A stretch of DNA of 64,000 nt from Firmicutes bacterium UBA5201 (GTDB taxonomy: Bacteria; Bacillota; Clostridia; Peptostreptococcales; Acidaminobacteraceae). The stretch covers positions 1 to 64,000 of the forward strand of contig DHVT01000001.1 of the NCBI GenBank assembly GCA_002412775.1. Reading direction: 5' to 3'. Within the stretch, counting starts at the first letter, position 1. Every line of letters starts with the position of its first letter. Positions 8,357 to 17,085 of this stretch are shown here, one piece after another. Below the pieces are notes generated by a model. The model was not told where the DNA came from. It saw nothing but the letters and a program-made list of their open reading frames with translations, and did no database searches. A program made the translations under genes and the position numbers.

Positions 8357-10618
8357 ATGAAAAAAATGAATATACCGCTGATGCTGGGGAGTGTTGTGCT
8401 TGTGTTGATCCTGTTTGTGATGATGTTTCCTGAAATGTTTGTGGATCAAAGTCCTTATACCATCCAACATACGCGATTTACCCATGAAGGTGGGAAACTT
8501 TCCATAGAACGTGCACCATTTCCACCGGCTGAGGATTATGTCCTTGGCAGTGACCATTTGGGACGCGATATATACAGTTATATCATCTATGGTACGCGCC
8601 TCACCATATCAATGGGAGTGCTCATTGCAATAGGACAATTCCTGATGGCGATTCCAATGGCATTGTTTGCAGGATTCGGTAATCGAATCGTCAAATCGGT
8701 AATAACGCAGTCCAGTGTGATATTTTCGGCAATTCCAGCACTTTTGATAGCAATCATACTATTGAAACTCAACTTCTTCACATCGCTTGAGAAACAAAAA
8801 TCCATGATTGCCTTCATCATAGTGCTGACTGGTGTAAGTTGGGCGAGACTTGCAAGTCTTGTCCTTGAGAGAGTGGAGTCGATCCTTACACAACCTTTCA
8901 TCAAAGGGGAAGTTGCAACCGGAAAGAGACATTTCAGAATCGCTCTTGAAAATGTGATGCCTCACCTCGCACCAGAGCTTGTCATACTTTTTTTTATGGA
9001 AATCGCAAGGAATCTATCCATGATGATGCAACTAGGAGTGTTCGCGGTATTTGTTGGAAATCTTGGGTTGGTCAACGATCCTACCGCAGGGGTGCCCATT
9101 AATATTGACATCAGCTTTGAACCGGAATGGGCGAGTATGCTCAGTACCTCAAGAACGCTCATCAGTACGGCACCTTGGGCGGTCATTTTCCCAGCACTTG
9201 CATTCTTCATCAGCGTACTCGGTTTCAATCTTTTTGGAGAGGGACTTAGAAATGCCATGCAGAAAAAAGATTCGCGCGCAGTCTTGTTTTTTAGAAAAAT
9301 GATCACTTTGGATTTTAAGTACATATGGAAAAATAGTGAATCGAGGACAAAAAAGAAGCTTGCTATATGGACAGTCTCATTTTTTGTCTTGTTGGGACTT
9401 TTTACTTGGATCAATTATGAGGATTATGGCATCGGGTACGGATCAGTTAATGAAGAACTGCCTGAAACGGTTGTCATTGGCACCCAATCTGCGATAGACA
9501 CTTCAAATCTGATAGCAGCAAAAATGAAGAATCTTGGAATCGAACCTCTGAGGGATGACGATTATCTGATGAGTTATGATATCGGTCCATCTTACCTCAT
9601 TGAATCCCAAATGATCAGACTCAATGTCTCCGGAAATCCGATAGAATTCGTTAAAGATCAAGATTATGCTTTTCTCACATCCGGGAACATAAACGAAACT
9701 GGACCAATATACGATGCGACTAGGGAAGACTTATATAACACAAAGGACTACTCCCGCTTTGAAGCGCACTATGTATTGATCGACAAGCTCTACTATAGCG
9801 ATGGTGCAATCGATTATTTCATCAAAAATATCATAGAAAAAGCTAATATAAAAGGTATATTGCTAATTGCAGGTCAAGATGAGAAATTGGGAAACGTTAT
9901 CATACATGCAAGTGAGGAACTGGCTGTAGCAGTCATTTCAAGAGATGTCTCAGAAAAGTTGAGCGAACATCCTGACACGACCATCACGATAGCAACAGAA
10001 GTCAAACCCATTGAATCCACCGGTTATAATGTCATTGGAATTCACAGAGGAACTGACAAGAACATAGGAGATGAGGCAGTAATAATAGGACTGAACTACA
10101 ATTATCTTGACGAGTCAGGTGATGAGGTCCTTGATTTCAATCTCAAGTTGATGGAAAGACTTTGTGGTCTTGCAGGCAACAAGAGGTCGATTATATTTGT
10201 GTTCCTCGACGGCACGATCAATGAAGAACAGCATGGTATACATTATATTGCCCAGGATTTCCCGTACAGTTCTCAAAAAGTTCAGGTTTACATCGACCTT
10301 ACGGGTATTGAAAGCTCAAAATTCGAAAAAGTGGAGTTCAGTACAGCTCAAGCTCCGATTACAAGGCAGTTTGCGTGGAGTCTAGGTCATCTTCTAGAGG
10401 AGGAACTCAATAGAAAAGGATTTGAACTTAAGCAACTGGAAGCCATGTTTATCGATGGGGAATACTATTTTAAAGGAAGCGCCGCAGATAATGCCCTTTT
10501 TTGGAATCGTGGGATGCCGACGATTATAGTCGGAACTCTACAGGGGGAGCAAGACTCGAAAAATCTTGAGGAACTGGGCAGCATTATTCTTGAAGTCATC
10601 AATAAGAACAATTATTGA
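8357..10618 (+). CDS. OppC/DppC-type ABC permease with C-terminal M28-like ectodomain
   Basis: Partner permease of 753 residues. Residues 1-310 are a standard OppC/DppC permease: first helix, the LGSDHLGRD block, several helices, and the EAA-type loop GEVATGKRHFRIALENVMP. A further helix (about 335-355) leads into about 400 extracytoplasmic residues that resemble M28 peptidases with an inserted PA-like segment (SxNVIG-like entry, then IIGLNYNY, SIIFVFLDGT, EEQHGIHYIAQDFP). The catalytic metal ligands are again not recognisable. The ectodomain is at the C terminus here but at the N terminus in the neighbour. No extracellular binding protein gene lies in the operon, so these domains may be the substrate receptor (inference). 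Permease assignment is firm; the M28-like label is moderately sure. Confidence 0.82.
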   Translation: MKKMNIPLMLGSVVLVLILFVMMFPEMFVDQSPYTIQHTRFTHEGGKLSIERAPFPPAEDYVLGSDHLGRDIYSYIIYGTRLTISMGVLIAIGQFLMAIPMALFAGFGNRIVKSVITQSSVIFSAIPALLIAIILLKLNFFTSLEKQKSMIAFIIVLTGVSWARLASLVLERVESILTQPFIKGEVATGKRHFRIALENVMPHLAPELVILFFMEIARNLSMMMQLGVFAVFVGNLGLVNDPTAGVPINIDISFEPEWASMLSTSRTLISTAPWAVIFPALAFFISVLGFNLFGEGLRNAMQKKDSRAVLFFRKMITLDFKYIWKNSESRTKKKLAIWTVSFFVLLGLFTWINYEDYGIGYGSVNEELPETVVIGTQSAIDTSNLIAAKMKNLGIEPLRDDDYLMSYDIGPSYLIESQMIRLNVSGNPIEFVKDQDYAFLTSGNINETGPIYDATREDLYNTKDYSRFEAHYVLIDKLYYSDGAIDYFIKNIIEKANIKGILLIAGQDEKLGNVIIHASEELAVAVISRDVSEKLSEHPDTTITIATEVKPIESTGYNVIGIHRGTDKNIGDEAVIIGLNYNYLDESGDEVLDFNLKLMERLCGLAGNKRSIIFVFLDGTINEEQHGIHYIAQDFPYSSQKVQVYIDLTGIESSKFEKVEFSTAQAPITRQFAWSLGHLLEEELNRKGFELKQLEAMFIDGEYYFKGSAADNALFWNRGMPTIIVGTLQGEQDSKNLEELGSIILEVINKNNY

Positions 10619-10644
10619 TCAAAATTCTAGGGGGCACATGTCAT

Positions 10645-11607
10645 ATGAAAAACAAACTGATTGAAGTCACTGATCTGAAGGTGTCCTTTTTTCACGAAAC
10701 TGGAAAAGTGCAAGTGGTACGAGGCTTTGACATGAGTCTCGATAGTGGTGAGATTATTGGAATCCTAGGAGAATCGGGCAGTGGTAAGACAGTTTCCGCC
10801 ACCTCGATCCTCAAACTGGAAGAAGATGATGTTGGCATCATTGATTCAGGTGAGGTCATTTTCAAAGGTATGCATTTACTTGATCTCTCTGAAACCGAAC
10901 TGAGAAAAATAAGGGGCAATAGGATTTCCTATATCTTTCAAAATGCATCGAGCGCTCTGAATCCATTCAAAAGAATAGGCAAGCAGTTGACTGAAGTCCT
11001 GAAGAACCATAAACTCGCCTATTCAAAGGAGTTGGTTTTGCAGACGCTGGTCGAAGTTGGAATAGAAGATGCCGATACGGTTTATGATATGTATCCCTTC
11101 CAACTCAGTGGAGGACAAAACCAGAGGATTATGATCGCCCAGTGCATCATCTCCAGGCCGGATTTGTTGATAGCGGATGAGCCAACGAGTTCTATCGACG
11201 CTTCACTCAGAAAAATTGTTCTGGATGTGTTGAAAGAGATCAACAGAAAAACCAGGATGTCCATAATCATCATCACTCATGATTTTGATGTCGCCAAATA
11301 TTTGTGCGATCGATTGGTGATCATGTATGGAGGTCTGGTGGTGGAAGAGGGCACCATTGATGAAATATTTGCCGATCCGCTTCATCCATATACCAAGGAA
11401 CTGATCATATGTGCGGGATCGCTGACCAGGGGAGATGACATTGTCTACACGCTGGAAGGGTCACCACCATCGCCGTTTCAGTTTAGAGATGAATGCCCTT
11501 TTGCAAACCGCTGCAAGGTGAGTTTGCCGGAATGTTCATCTGAAATTCCGCGTACACTGGAAATCGCAGGGAGAAAAGTCAGATGTGTCAGATATGAAAA
11601 GAGGTGA
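10645..11607 (+). CDS. OppD/DppD-type ABC transporter ATP-binding protein
   Basis: Cytoplasmic ATPase of 320 residues for the fused permeases. It has Walker A GESGSGKT, signature LSGGQNQR, Walker B LLIADEPTSS, the H-loop IITHDF, and the C-terminal oligopeptide-type domain with a cysteine cluster (CPFANRC, then two more Cys) that in this family can hold an Fe-S cluster. An in-frame TTG at 10615 would overlap the upstream stop, but the ATG at 10645 with CTAGGGGG upstream is the better start. The next ATPase gene follows after 4 bases. Confidence 0.92.
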   Translation: MKNKLIEVTDLKVSFFHETGKVQVVRGFDMSLDSGEIIGILGESGSGKTVSATSILKLEEDDVGIIDSGEVIFKGMHLLDLSETELRKIRGNRISYIFQNASSALNPFKRIGKQLTEVLKNHKLAYSKELVLQTLVEVGIEDADTVYDMYPFQLSGGQNQRIMIAQCIISRPDLLIADEPTSSIDASLRKIVLDVLKEINRKTRMSIIIITHDFDVAKYLCDRLVIMYGGLVVEEGTIDEIFADPLHPYTKELIICAGSLTRGDDIVYTLEGSPPSPFQFRDECPFANRCKVSLPECSSEIPRTLEIAGRKVRCVRYEKR

Positions 11608-11611
11608 TTGA

Positions 11612-12394
11612 ATGTCTAGTGTCGCTTTGAAAGTGAAAGATTTATCCAAGCATTTCATTGTCAAAAAAAGTGTTTTCTCAAGGAAGAAAGTAATAAATGC
11701 CGTCCATAAAATCAGTTTTGATGTAAAGCAGTATGAATCACTTGGGATCATAGGAGAAAGTGGTTCGGGAAAGACCACCATTGCCAATATGCTTCTTAGG
11801 TTAATGGATTCAAGTGAAGGCAGTATAGAACTTTTCGGCAAAGACATCACCAAACTGGGTGTTGAGGCGATGAGAAGTCACAGAAAAGATATTCAAATCA
11901 TCTTTCAATATACACACGCAGTACTGGACCCCAAAATGACGATTGAGGAACTTATAAAAGAACCACTTGAAATCCATAAGGTTGTGAGTGCAAGCGAATA
12001 TGACGCTGAAGTGGACAGGCTACTGACCATGGTTGGACTTTCAACGTCTGAAAGGAAAAAATTTCCTTCCCAACTGAGCGGAGGACAAAATCAAAGAATC
12101 ATTATCGCTAGAGCCATTGCAACTAGAGCAAAACTGATTATCTGTGATGAACCGGTCTCTGCGCTGGATGTATCTGTACAGGGACAGATTTTGAATCTGT
12201 TGACGAATCTTAAAAAGGAACTTGGCCTTACTTATGTACTGATCACACATGACCTAAGTGTTGTAAAACACATGTGCACTCGAATAGCGGTCATGTACCA
12301 AGGCGAAATTGTTGAAATCGGTGAAACTGAAAAAGTGCTTTCAAGTCCTACAAATCCCTATACCAAGAAATTGATCGCTTCTATTTTGGATTGA
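11612..12394 (+). CDS. OppF/DppF-type ABC transporter ATP-binding protein
   Basis: Second ATPase of the operon, 260 residues. Walker A GESGSGKT, Q-loop region IIFQYTHAVLDPKMT (family members more often read QDPYASLNP), signature LSGGQNQR, Walker B LIICDEPVSALD and H-loop LITHDLS are all present. It ends soon after NPYTKKLIASIL and lacks the Cys-containing C-terminal extension found on its partner. It should pair with the preceding ATPase as a heterodimer, as in Opp/Dpp systems. GAGGTGATTG precedes the ATG. Confidence 0.92.
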   Translation: MSSVALKVKDLSKHFIVKKSVFSRKKVINAVHKISFDVKQYESLGIIGESGSGKTTIANMLLRLMDSSEGSIELFGKDITKLGVEAMRSHRKDIQIIFQYTHAVLDPKMTIEELIKEPLEIHKVVSASEYDAEVDRLLTMVGLSTSERKKFPSQLSGGQNQRIIIARAIATRAKLIICDEPVSALDVSVQGQILNLLTNLKKELGLTYVLITHDLSVVKHMCTRIAVMYQGEIVEIGETEKVLSSPTNPYTKKLIASILD

Positions 12395-12403
12395 CAGAAT
12401 AAA

Positions 12404-12457
12404 TGTGATTCAGGTCACGGAAATAGTGACTCCAGTCTGCTAGAGTATGCGTATAAC
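12404..12457 (+). promoter_or_regulatory. Crp/Fnr-like operator and promoter of the FNT transporter gene
   Basis: TGTGATTCAGGTCACG (12404-12419) matches the TGTGA-N6-TCACA pattern of the Crp/Fnr family at 9 of 10 positions. An overlapping repeat GTCAC-N7-GTGAC extends to 12430. A possible extended -10 (TGCTAGAGT, about 12437-12445) would put the site centre close to -41, the class II activator position. A second candidate -10, TATAAC, is at 12452-12457. Confidence 0.5.
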
Positions 12458-12477
12458 AGCAAATTGGAGGATTGACA

Positions 12478-13260
12478 ATGTTCAGTGATGACTATAAATC
12501 AGTGATGGACTCTGCACTTTCGAAGCAAGTGTTTTTAAAGGCGAACCCTTTTGGATTTTTTGTGGCTTCCATCATGGCCGGCGTTTTTGTGGGATTCGGA
12601 ATCATGTTTATTTTTTCCATAGGTGGCCATTTGGATGGAGCGCCCTATTCCAAAATTATAATGGGGGCATCTTTTGGAATTGCGCTCAGTCTGGTGATCA
12701 TGGCAGGCTCGGAATTGTTTACGGGAAATAATTTTATTATGACTGCAGGGCTGCTCGGGAAAAAGGTCTCATGGTCTATGGTGATGAAGATTTGGATCAT
12801 CAGTTATTTGGGCAATTGGGTAGGTTCAGTCTTGTTGGCTGGACTTTTTTATGGCGCCGGACTGGCGAAGGGTCCAGTGGGCGAGTTTATTGCCATCAGT
12901 GCAGAGGCGAAAATGAGCATACCTTTCTGGTCGCTCTTCATTAGAGGAATCCTTTGCAATATGCTGGTTTGCGTGGCAATTTGGTCGAGTTTCAGGATGA
13001 AGTCCGAAAGTGGAAAATTGATTGTGATTTTCTGGTGTCTCTTTGCGTTCATTACAACAGGATATGAACACAGTATTGCAAATATGAGTTTGCTGACTGT
13101 ATCTTTACTGGCACCTTTTGAAGCGGGAGTGTCCCTGGGCGGTTATTTTTATAATATTCTGGTTGCGACGGCGGGCAATATGGTGGGTGGTGTTGTTGGA
13201 ATTGGAATTCCATACTATATCATTTCAAAAAAAGGGTATATAAGTAGTCAAGCAGGATAA
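12478..13260 (+). CDS. Formate/nitrite transporter family protein (FocA/NirC-like)
   Basis: Integral membrane channel of 260 residues with six predicted helices, the size and fold of FNT proteins that pass formate, nitrite or hydrosulfide as small monovalent anions. Family signatures are GFGIMFIFSIGG in the first helix pair, AGSELFTGNN at the pore half-helix, and GNWVGS. The ATG at 12478 sits 7 bases after TTGGAGG; the TTG at 12472 is too close to that site. A Crp/Fnr-like operator upstream suggests control by redox or NO. The ketopantoate-reductase-like gene follows after 14 bases and is probably co-transcribed. Which anion it carries is open. Confidence 0.92.
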   Translation: MFSDDYKSVMDSALSKQVFLKANPFGFFVASIMAGVFVGFGIMFIFSIGGHLDGAPYSKIIMGASFGIALSLVIMAGSELFTGNNFIMTAGLLGKKVSWSMVMKIWIISYLGNWVGSVLLAGLFYGAGLAKGPVGEFIAISAEAKMSIPFWSLFIRGILCNMLVCVAIWSSFRMKSESGKLIVIFWCLFAFITTGYEHSIANMSLLTVSLLAPFEAGVSLGGYFYNILVATAGNMVGGVVGIGIPYYIISKKGYISSQAG

Positions 13261-13274
13261 GAAAGGTGGAAGCG

Positions 13275-14477
13275 ATGGCGATTAAAAATATATCCATAAT
13301 CGGAATGGGAGCGCTCGGCATTCTGTTTGGGCAGCATTTAACAGAGAAAATGGGAAGAGAATCAGTTTGCTTTGTGGCAAATGACCGGAGAATTCAAAAG
13401 TATGAAAGTGGTAAAGTGCACTGCAATGGCAAGTTATGCGATTTTCGGATGGTATCCGATCAGCATAAAGGTGATTCTGCTGATTTGGTGATCTTTGCAG
13501 TGAAATCAACAGCACTGGTGGAAGCACTGGATACAGCCAAACATCAAATTGGTGAGAATACCATCATCATATCGCTTTTGAATGGTATATCGAGTGAAGA
13601 GATCATCGGAGCCAGGTACGGAATGGAAAGAATCATCCGCTGTGTAGCGCTGGGAATGGATGCGGTCAAGATAGGCAGTGATCTTACATACACTAAAATG
13701 GGACAACTTTGTGTGGGAATCTTACCTGATGAAAGTGATAAATCCGATAAATTGGACATGCTATGCAAACTTTTTGATGAAGTTGATTTGCCATATACCA
13801 ATGAAGAGGATATCTTACACCGTTTATGGAGCAAATTCATGCTCAATGTGGGTGTCAATCAGGCGGTCATGGTCTATGAGGGCACTTATGCGACCATTCA
13901 ACAGCCGGGTGAAGCAAGAGAAGTGATGATAGGTGCCATGCGTGAAGTGATGAAGCTTGCAAAGTATGAAGGCGTTGTGCTGACCGAAGAGGACTTGATG
14001 GCATATGTGGATTTGATGGATACGCTTTCACCGGATGGCATGCCATCCATGCGTCAAGATGGACTTGCGAATAGGAAATCCGAAGTGGAATTGTTTTCCG
14101 GTACAGTTTTAAAATTGGCTGAAAAGCATGGTATAGAACTTCCCGTCAATGAAATGCTTTATAGGAGGATTCTCAATATGGAAAAAGGCAAGGTCATTCA
14201 ATCCGGATTCTTTGATGTGTCCGAATCCAATCTGGATTACGTGTTATCTGAACTTATGGCACATCCGGATCATGAAGATAAAATAATCAGCAGCATACTG
14301 CAGTATGAGATCGAAAAATCTTATTCAGTTGATGCAAAAATAAAAATCATCAAGTGTTTTGACCAAATAGTTCCCAATTCCATTCTAAAAAAAGAAATGA
14401 CCAAATTTGTCCGTTCAAACGCCAATCATCCCAACAGCAAAGTGAGAAAAGAAGCTAGGAGTTTTCTAAACAAATAA
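13275..14477 (+). CDS. Ketopantoate reductase (PanE/ApbA)-like protein with C-terminal extension
   Basis: NADP-binding reductase of 400 residues. The N-terminal Rossmann motif is IGMGALG, the catalytic-lysine blocks are FAVKST and WSKFMLNVGVNQ, and the C-terminal helix block PSMRQDGLANRKSEVE matches the pantoate-binding region. PanE proteins normally end near residue 310; this one has about 90 extra residues (helical, ending HPNSKVRKEARSFL, HEAT-repeat-like). The extension and the absence of panB/panC nearby make true ketopantoate reduction uncertain; many members of this family act on other 2-oxo acids. GAAAGGTGG precedes ATG 13275, so the GTG at 13266 is rejected. Confidence 0.82.
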   Translation: MAIKNISIIGMGALGILFGQHLTEKMGRESVCFVANDRRIQKYESGKVHCNGKLCDFRMVSDQHKGDSADLVIFAVKSTALVEALDTAKHQIGENTIIISLLNGISSEEIIGARYGMERIIRCVALGMDAVKIGSDLTYTKMGQLCVGILPDESDKSDKLDMLCKLFDEVDLPYTNEEDILHRLWSKFMLNVGVNQAVMVYEGTYATIQQPGEAREVMIGAMREVMKLAKYEGVVLTEEDLMAYVDLMDTLSPDGMPSMRQDGLANRKSEVELFSGTVLKLAEKHGIELPVNEMLYRRILNMEKGKVIQSGFFDVSESNLDYVLSELMAHPDHEDKIISSILQYEIEKSYSVDAKIKIIKCFDQIVPNSILKKEMTKFVRSNANHPNSKVRKEARSFLNK

Positions 14478-14480
14478 TAA

Positions 14481-14532
14481 AAACCCTGAAATATGCCGAT
14501 ATGAACCGGCATATTTCAGGGTTTATTTTTTT
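14481..14532. terminator. Bidirectional terminator between convergent genes
   Basis: 18-bp perfect stem (14481-14498 with 14507-14524), 8-base loop, T-rich on both sides. It ends the reductase gene on the plus strand and also contains the stop codon of the minus-strand small gene. Confidence 0.93.
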
Positions 14533-14776
14533 GATCCATATCCTTAAGCTCCAACAGATAAGTCTCATAAGCCGCAATAGTGGCAAGTACAGTGATGTCC
14601 TTTGATTCGCCACGACCAGTCCAGTCGCTGCCCTCAAAGGCGTATAAGTCAGTCAGGAACTTATTGATTCTATTTTTTTCCTTATCAGGGTCGACGTTTT
14701 CCTGTTCCCTCAGCGCACCATAAATCAGATGAAATCTCGCATTGTATTTGTCTTCGTGAATTTTGTTTATGAACAT
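14516..14776 (-). CDS. Small hypothetical protein, 86 residues
   Basis: I do not recognise a named family. The protein is soluble and acidic to neutral, without a signal peptide or membrane helix, with a central GSDWTGRGE segment and a helical end (ATIAAYETYLLELKDM). A good ribosome site (GGAGGT, 6-7 bases spacing) supports ATG 14776 over the TTG at 14779. Its promoter is nearly identical to that of the fasciclin gene at 53.6 kb, including a 15-base inverted repeat, so the two are probably under the same regulator. The last codons lie inside the shared terminator hairpin. Confidence 0.75.
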   Translation of the reverse strand: MFINKIHEDKYNARFHLIYGALREQENVDPDKEKNRINKFLTDLYAFEGSDWTGRGESKDITVLATIAAYETYLLELKDMDQKNKP

Positions 14777-14796
14777 CAAATCACCTCCGCACTAAC

Positions 14797-14825
14797 AATA
14801 TATCACATTATGTGATTAATGTCAC
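14797..14825 (-). promoter_or_regulatory. Promoter with ATCAC-N5-GTGAT operator in the spacer
   Basis: Read on the minus strand: -35 GTGACA (14820-14825), a 17-base spacer containing ATCACATAATGTGAT (14802-14816), and -10 TATATT (14797-14802). The same spacing, the same -10 and an almost identical repeat (ATCACATTACGTGAT) occur at 53527-53555. Confidence 0.7.
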
Positions 14826-14840
14826 GCAAAAACAATACTT

Positions 14841-15857
14841 TTACTCATAAAATGCCGATAAGTTGTTTTCTTCAGCCAGAGTGGTGACGATGGTATAGAT
14901 GATCACAGAAGCCAGGCTTGAGGTGACTTGGTCGTGGTCGAAACGCGGTGAGACTTCTGCGATATCAAAACTCATCAGTTTCCGTGATTTGATGATATGT
15001 TTGACAAGTTTGAGCACTTTTTCCGGGTGAAGTCCAAGGGGCTGTGCGGCACTGACACCTGGAGCATACGAAGAAGAAATCACATCGGCACATAAGGTGA
15101 GATATATCGCGTCATTTTTTTTGATGAACTGGTCCAGTTTCTCTAGGATGCCCCAAAGATCGGCACCATCAATATCCTTTGCGAGCATATAATCCACACC
15201 AAGCTGATGTGCTGTTTTAAAAAGATCGACTGTATTGCCGCTTTTTTGTATGCCTATGCAAAAATAGCGGAAAGGAAAACCGTTTTGGACGGAATAATCT
15301 GCGATTTGTCTGAACATCGTCCCTGAGGAACCGCCATTCGGGTAAGGTCTCAGGTCGAAGTGTGCATCAAAATTGATAATGCCGAGTGCGCTCTGATTGT
15401 TTTTTTGGATCAAATGCCGGTGAAGACCATGATAATGTCCGAGTGCGACTTCATGGCCACCACCAAGTACGATTGGAAACAGACCTAGATCGAGAATCAA
15501 ATCAATTGCGCTTGTTAGAGTGGTTTGAGCGCTTTCAAGATTTTCCTCTATAGGATGGATATTTCCCGCATCATAGAGTTTCAGTCCTTGATCGAACGAA
15601 CAGGGTCTGTTCATGAGTTCTCTTCTAATGCTTTCAGGACTGTTTTCGGCTCCGATACGGCCTTTGTTGCGCTTGACGCCGATATCGCTGCAAAAACCCA
15701 GAAAAGCGATTCCGAATTTGTGATTCAGGTCTTCTTTTTTAACACTGTTCAGATCGATGGTTTCCACCCATTGATGCCATCTGAACGCATCGAAATTGTC
15801 TACGCTGTCGATTCTGCCTTTCCAATAATCGGATGGAATCGGACTATATTCTTTCAT
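14841..15857 (-). CDS. Ureohydrolase family protein, formiminoglutamase-like
   Basis: Binuclear-manganese enzyme of the arginase/agmatinase/formiminoglutamase family, 338 residues. Metal-binding blocks are GGGHEVALGH, NFDAHFDLRP and LCADVISSSYAPGVSAAQPLG. In the last block the usual SxDxD of arginases is replaced by a Cys-x-Asp form, as I remember for HutG-type enzymes, so formiminoglutamate is the likelier substrate (inference). No other histidine-degradation gene is in the window. AAGGAGT precedes the ATG. It is transcribed away from the radical SAM operon across a 140-base gap. Confidence 0.85.
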   Translation of the reverse strand: MKEYSPIPSDYWKGRIDSVDNFDAFRWHQWVETIDLNSVKKEDLNHKFGIAFLGFCSDIGVKRNKGRIGAENSPESIRRELMNRPCSFDQGLKLYDAGNIHPIEENLESAQTTLTSAIDLILDLGLFPIVLGGGHEVALGHYHGLHRHLIQKNNQSALGIINFDAHFDLRPYPNGGSSGTMFRQIADYSVQNGFPFRYFCIGIQKSGNTVDLFKTAHQLGVDYMLAKDIDGADLWGILEKLDQFIKKNDAIYLTLCADVISSSYAPGVSAAQPLGLHPEKVLKLVKHIIKSRKLMSFDIAEVSPRFDHDQVTSSLASVIIYTIVTTLAEENNLSAFYE

Positions 15858-15997
15858 AGGATCACACTCCTTGACTCATTTTAGTGATGGATGACAATAT
15901 TATATCAGAGAAGAGTTGTTTTATCGTCTATTTACAACGAAACTCAAATAATAATATGGTAAAATGGTTAAAGAATCATAAAAGAAAAGGGTGACCC

Positions 15998-17071
15998 ATG
16001 GAATGGAAACAATGTTTGACCGCCACTGAGAAGTCGGTTTATATCAAATTCATAAAAACACTTTATAAGGATGATCCATTTTATGTGGACTATACAACAC
16101 CTGTATTGAATGAGATTTTCGCTGAAAAATCACCTTTTGCCCGAAATTTATGGCACGAATCCTATTGGATTATGGACTCTGATGAGTTGGTGGGCGTTTT
16201 GACATATCTGATCCACAATAATTATAAGGATGTGCTGCAAATTTCATTTATGGAATACCTTGACCTTGTAGGATTGCCGAGGCTGATTCTAGAACATGCC
16301 GTTCTGATCGCAAAGGAGAGAGGCATCAAGGAAATAGTGGTCGGCTTGAATGGTCACGTGAATTATGGGCTGGGATTATCCGTGGAACAATCGCATCGAC
16401 CGACATTCGGTTCCGTCTATACAAAAGCGTATTACAGCAAACATTTCAAAGCGCTCGGCCTTGAAGAAACAGGGTTGGTTTCTTTTCAGTATCCTTGGGA
16501 AACGAAAGAATTTCCCATGTCTCTTGAAAAAAAGAAAAGATATTATGACAGATTCAATTTTCGCATCATGCAAAAAGAGACTTTTGATAGTGATATTGCA
16601 ATCTATACGGCACTCAACAACAAATGCTTTGGTGAGCATCCGTTTTACTTCCCGAGAACAGTGGAAGAAGATCGTTTCTTATTCAAGGATCTTAAATATT
16701 TCATGGAAAAAGGCAGTTTGATTTTTGCTGAAGAGGGTGGAAAACCCATTGGTTTTTTACTTTGGTATCCGGATTGGGGAGAGATTATGGGTAGGGGTGA
16801 AACGCTATCGATTGTGACCTTCATCAGAAAAATGCTGTTTGGCAAGAAAGTGAAGGGCTTCAAGATTGTTGAATGGGCCGTGCTTCCTGAATACAGGAGA
16901 AAAGGGGTCCCGATAGGTTTGTTGGCCCACTGTTATGAACTGGTTAAAAACAGACAATTCACGAAGTGCAAAACGAGCTGGATTGTTGAAGCCAACAAGG
17001 ATTCGAGTGGGTTTGGAGACAAATGGGCTGAGCCGTACGAGCAATACGCAGTTTATACATGGAAACTATAA
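15998..17071 (+). CDS. GNAT-fold acetyltransferase-like protein, first gene of the radical SAM operon
   Basis: Protein of 357 residues with GNAT character: a VGVLTYLIHNN strand in the first half, and in the second half EWAVLPEYRRKGVPIGLL, the acetyl-CoA-binding pattern (Q/R-x-x-G). It resembles in length and plan the protein at 57011, with a shared opening (KDDPFYV here, KNNPYYV there). An extended -10 (TGGTAAAAT) about 40 bases upstream and AAAAGGGTGACCC before the ATG suggest that this gene starts the operon. What it acylates is unknown; the neighbours suggest a small molecule or lipid also altered by the methyltransferase and radical SAM proteins. Confidence 0.8.
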   Translation: MEWKQCLTATEKSVYIKFIKTLYKDDPFYVDYTTPVLNEIFAEKSPFARNLWHESYWIMDSDELVGVLTYLIHNNYKDVLQISFMEYLDLVGLPRLILEHAVLIAKERGIKEIVVGLNGHVNYGLGLSVEQSHRPTFGSVYTKAYYSKHFKALGLEETGLVSFQYPWETKEFPMSLEKKKRYYDRFNFRIMQKETFDSDIAIYTALNNKCFGEHPFYFPRTVEEDRFLFKDLKYFMEKGSLIFAEEGGKPIGFLLWYPDWGEIMGRGETLSIVTFIRKMLFGKKVKGFKIVEWAVLPEYRRKGVPIGLLAHCYELVKNRQFTKCKTSWIVEANKDSSGFGDKWAEPYEQYAVYTWKL

Positions 17072-17085
17072 TGAGGACAATGATT

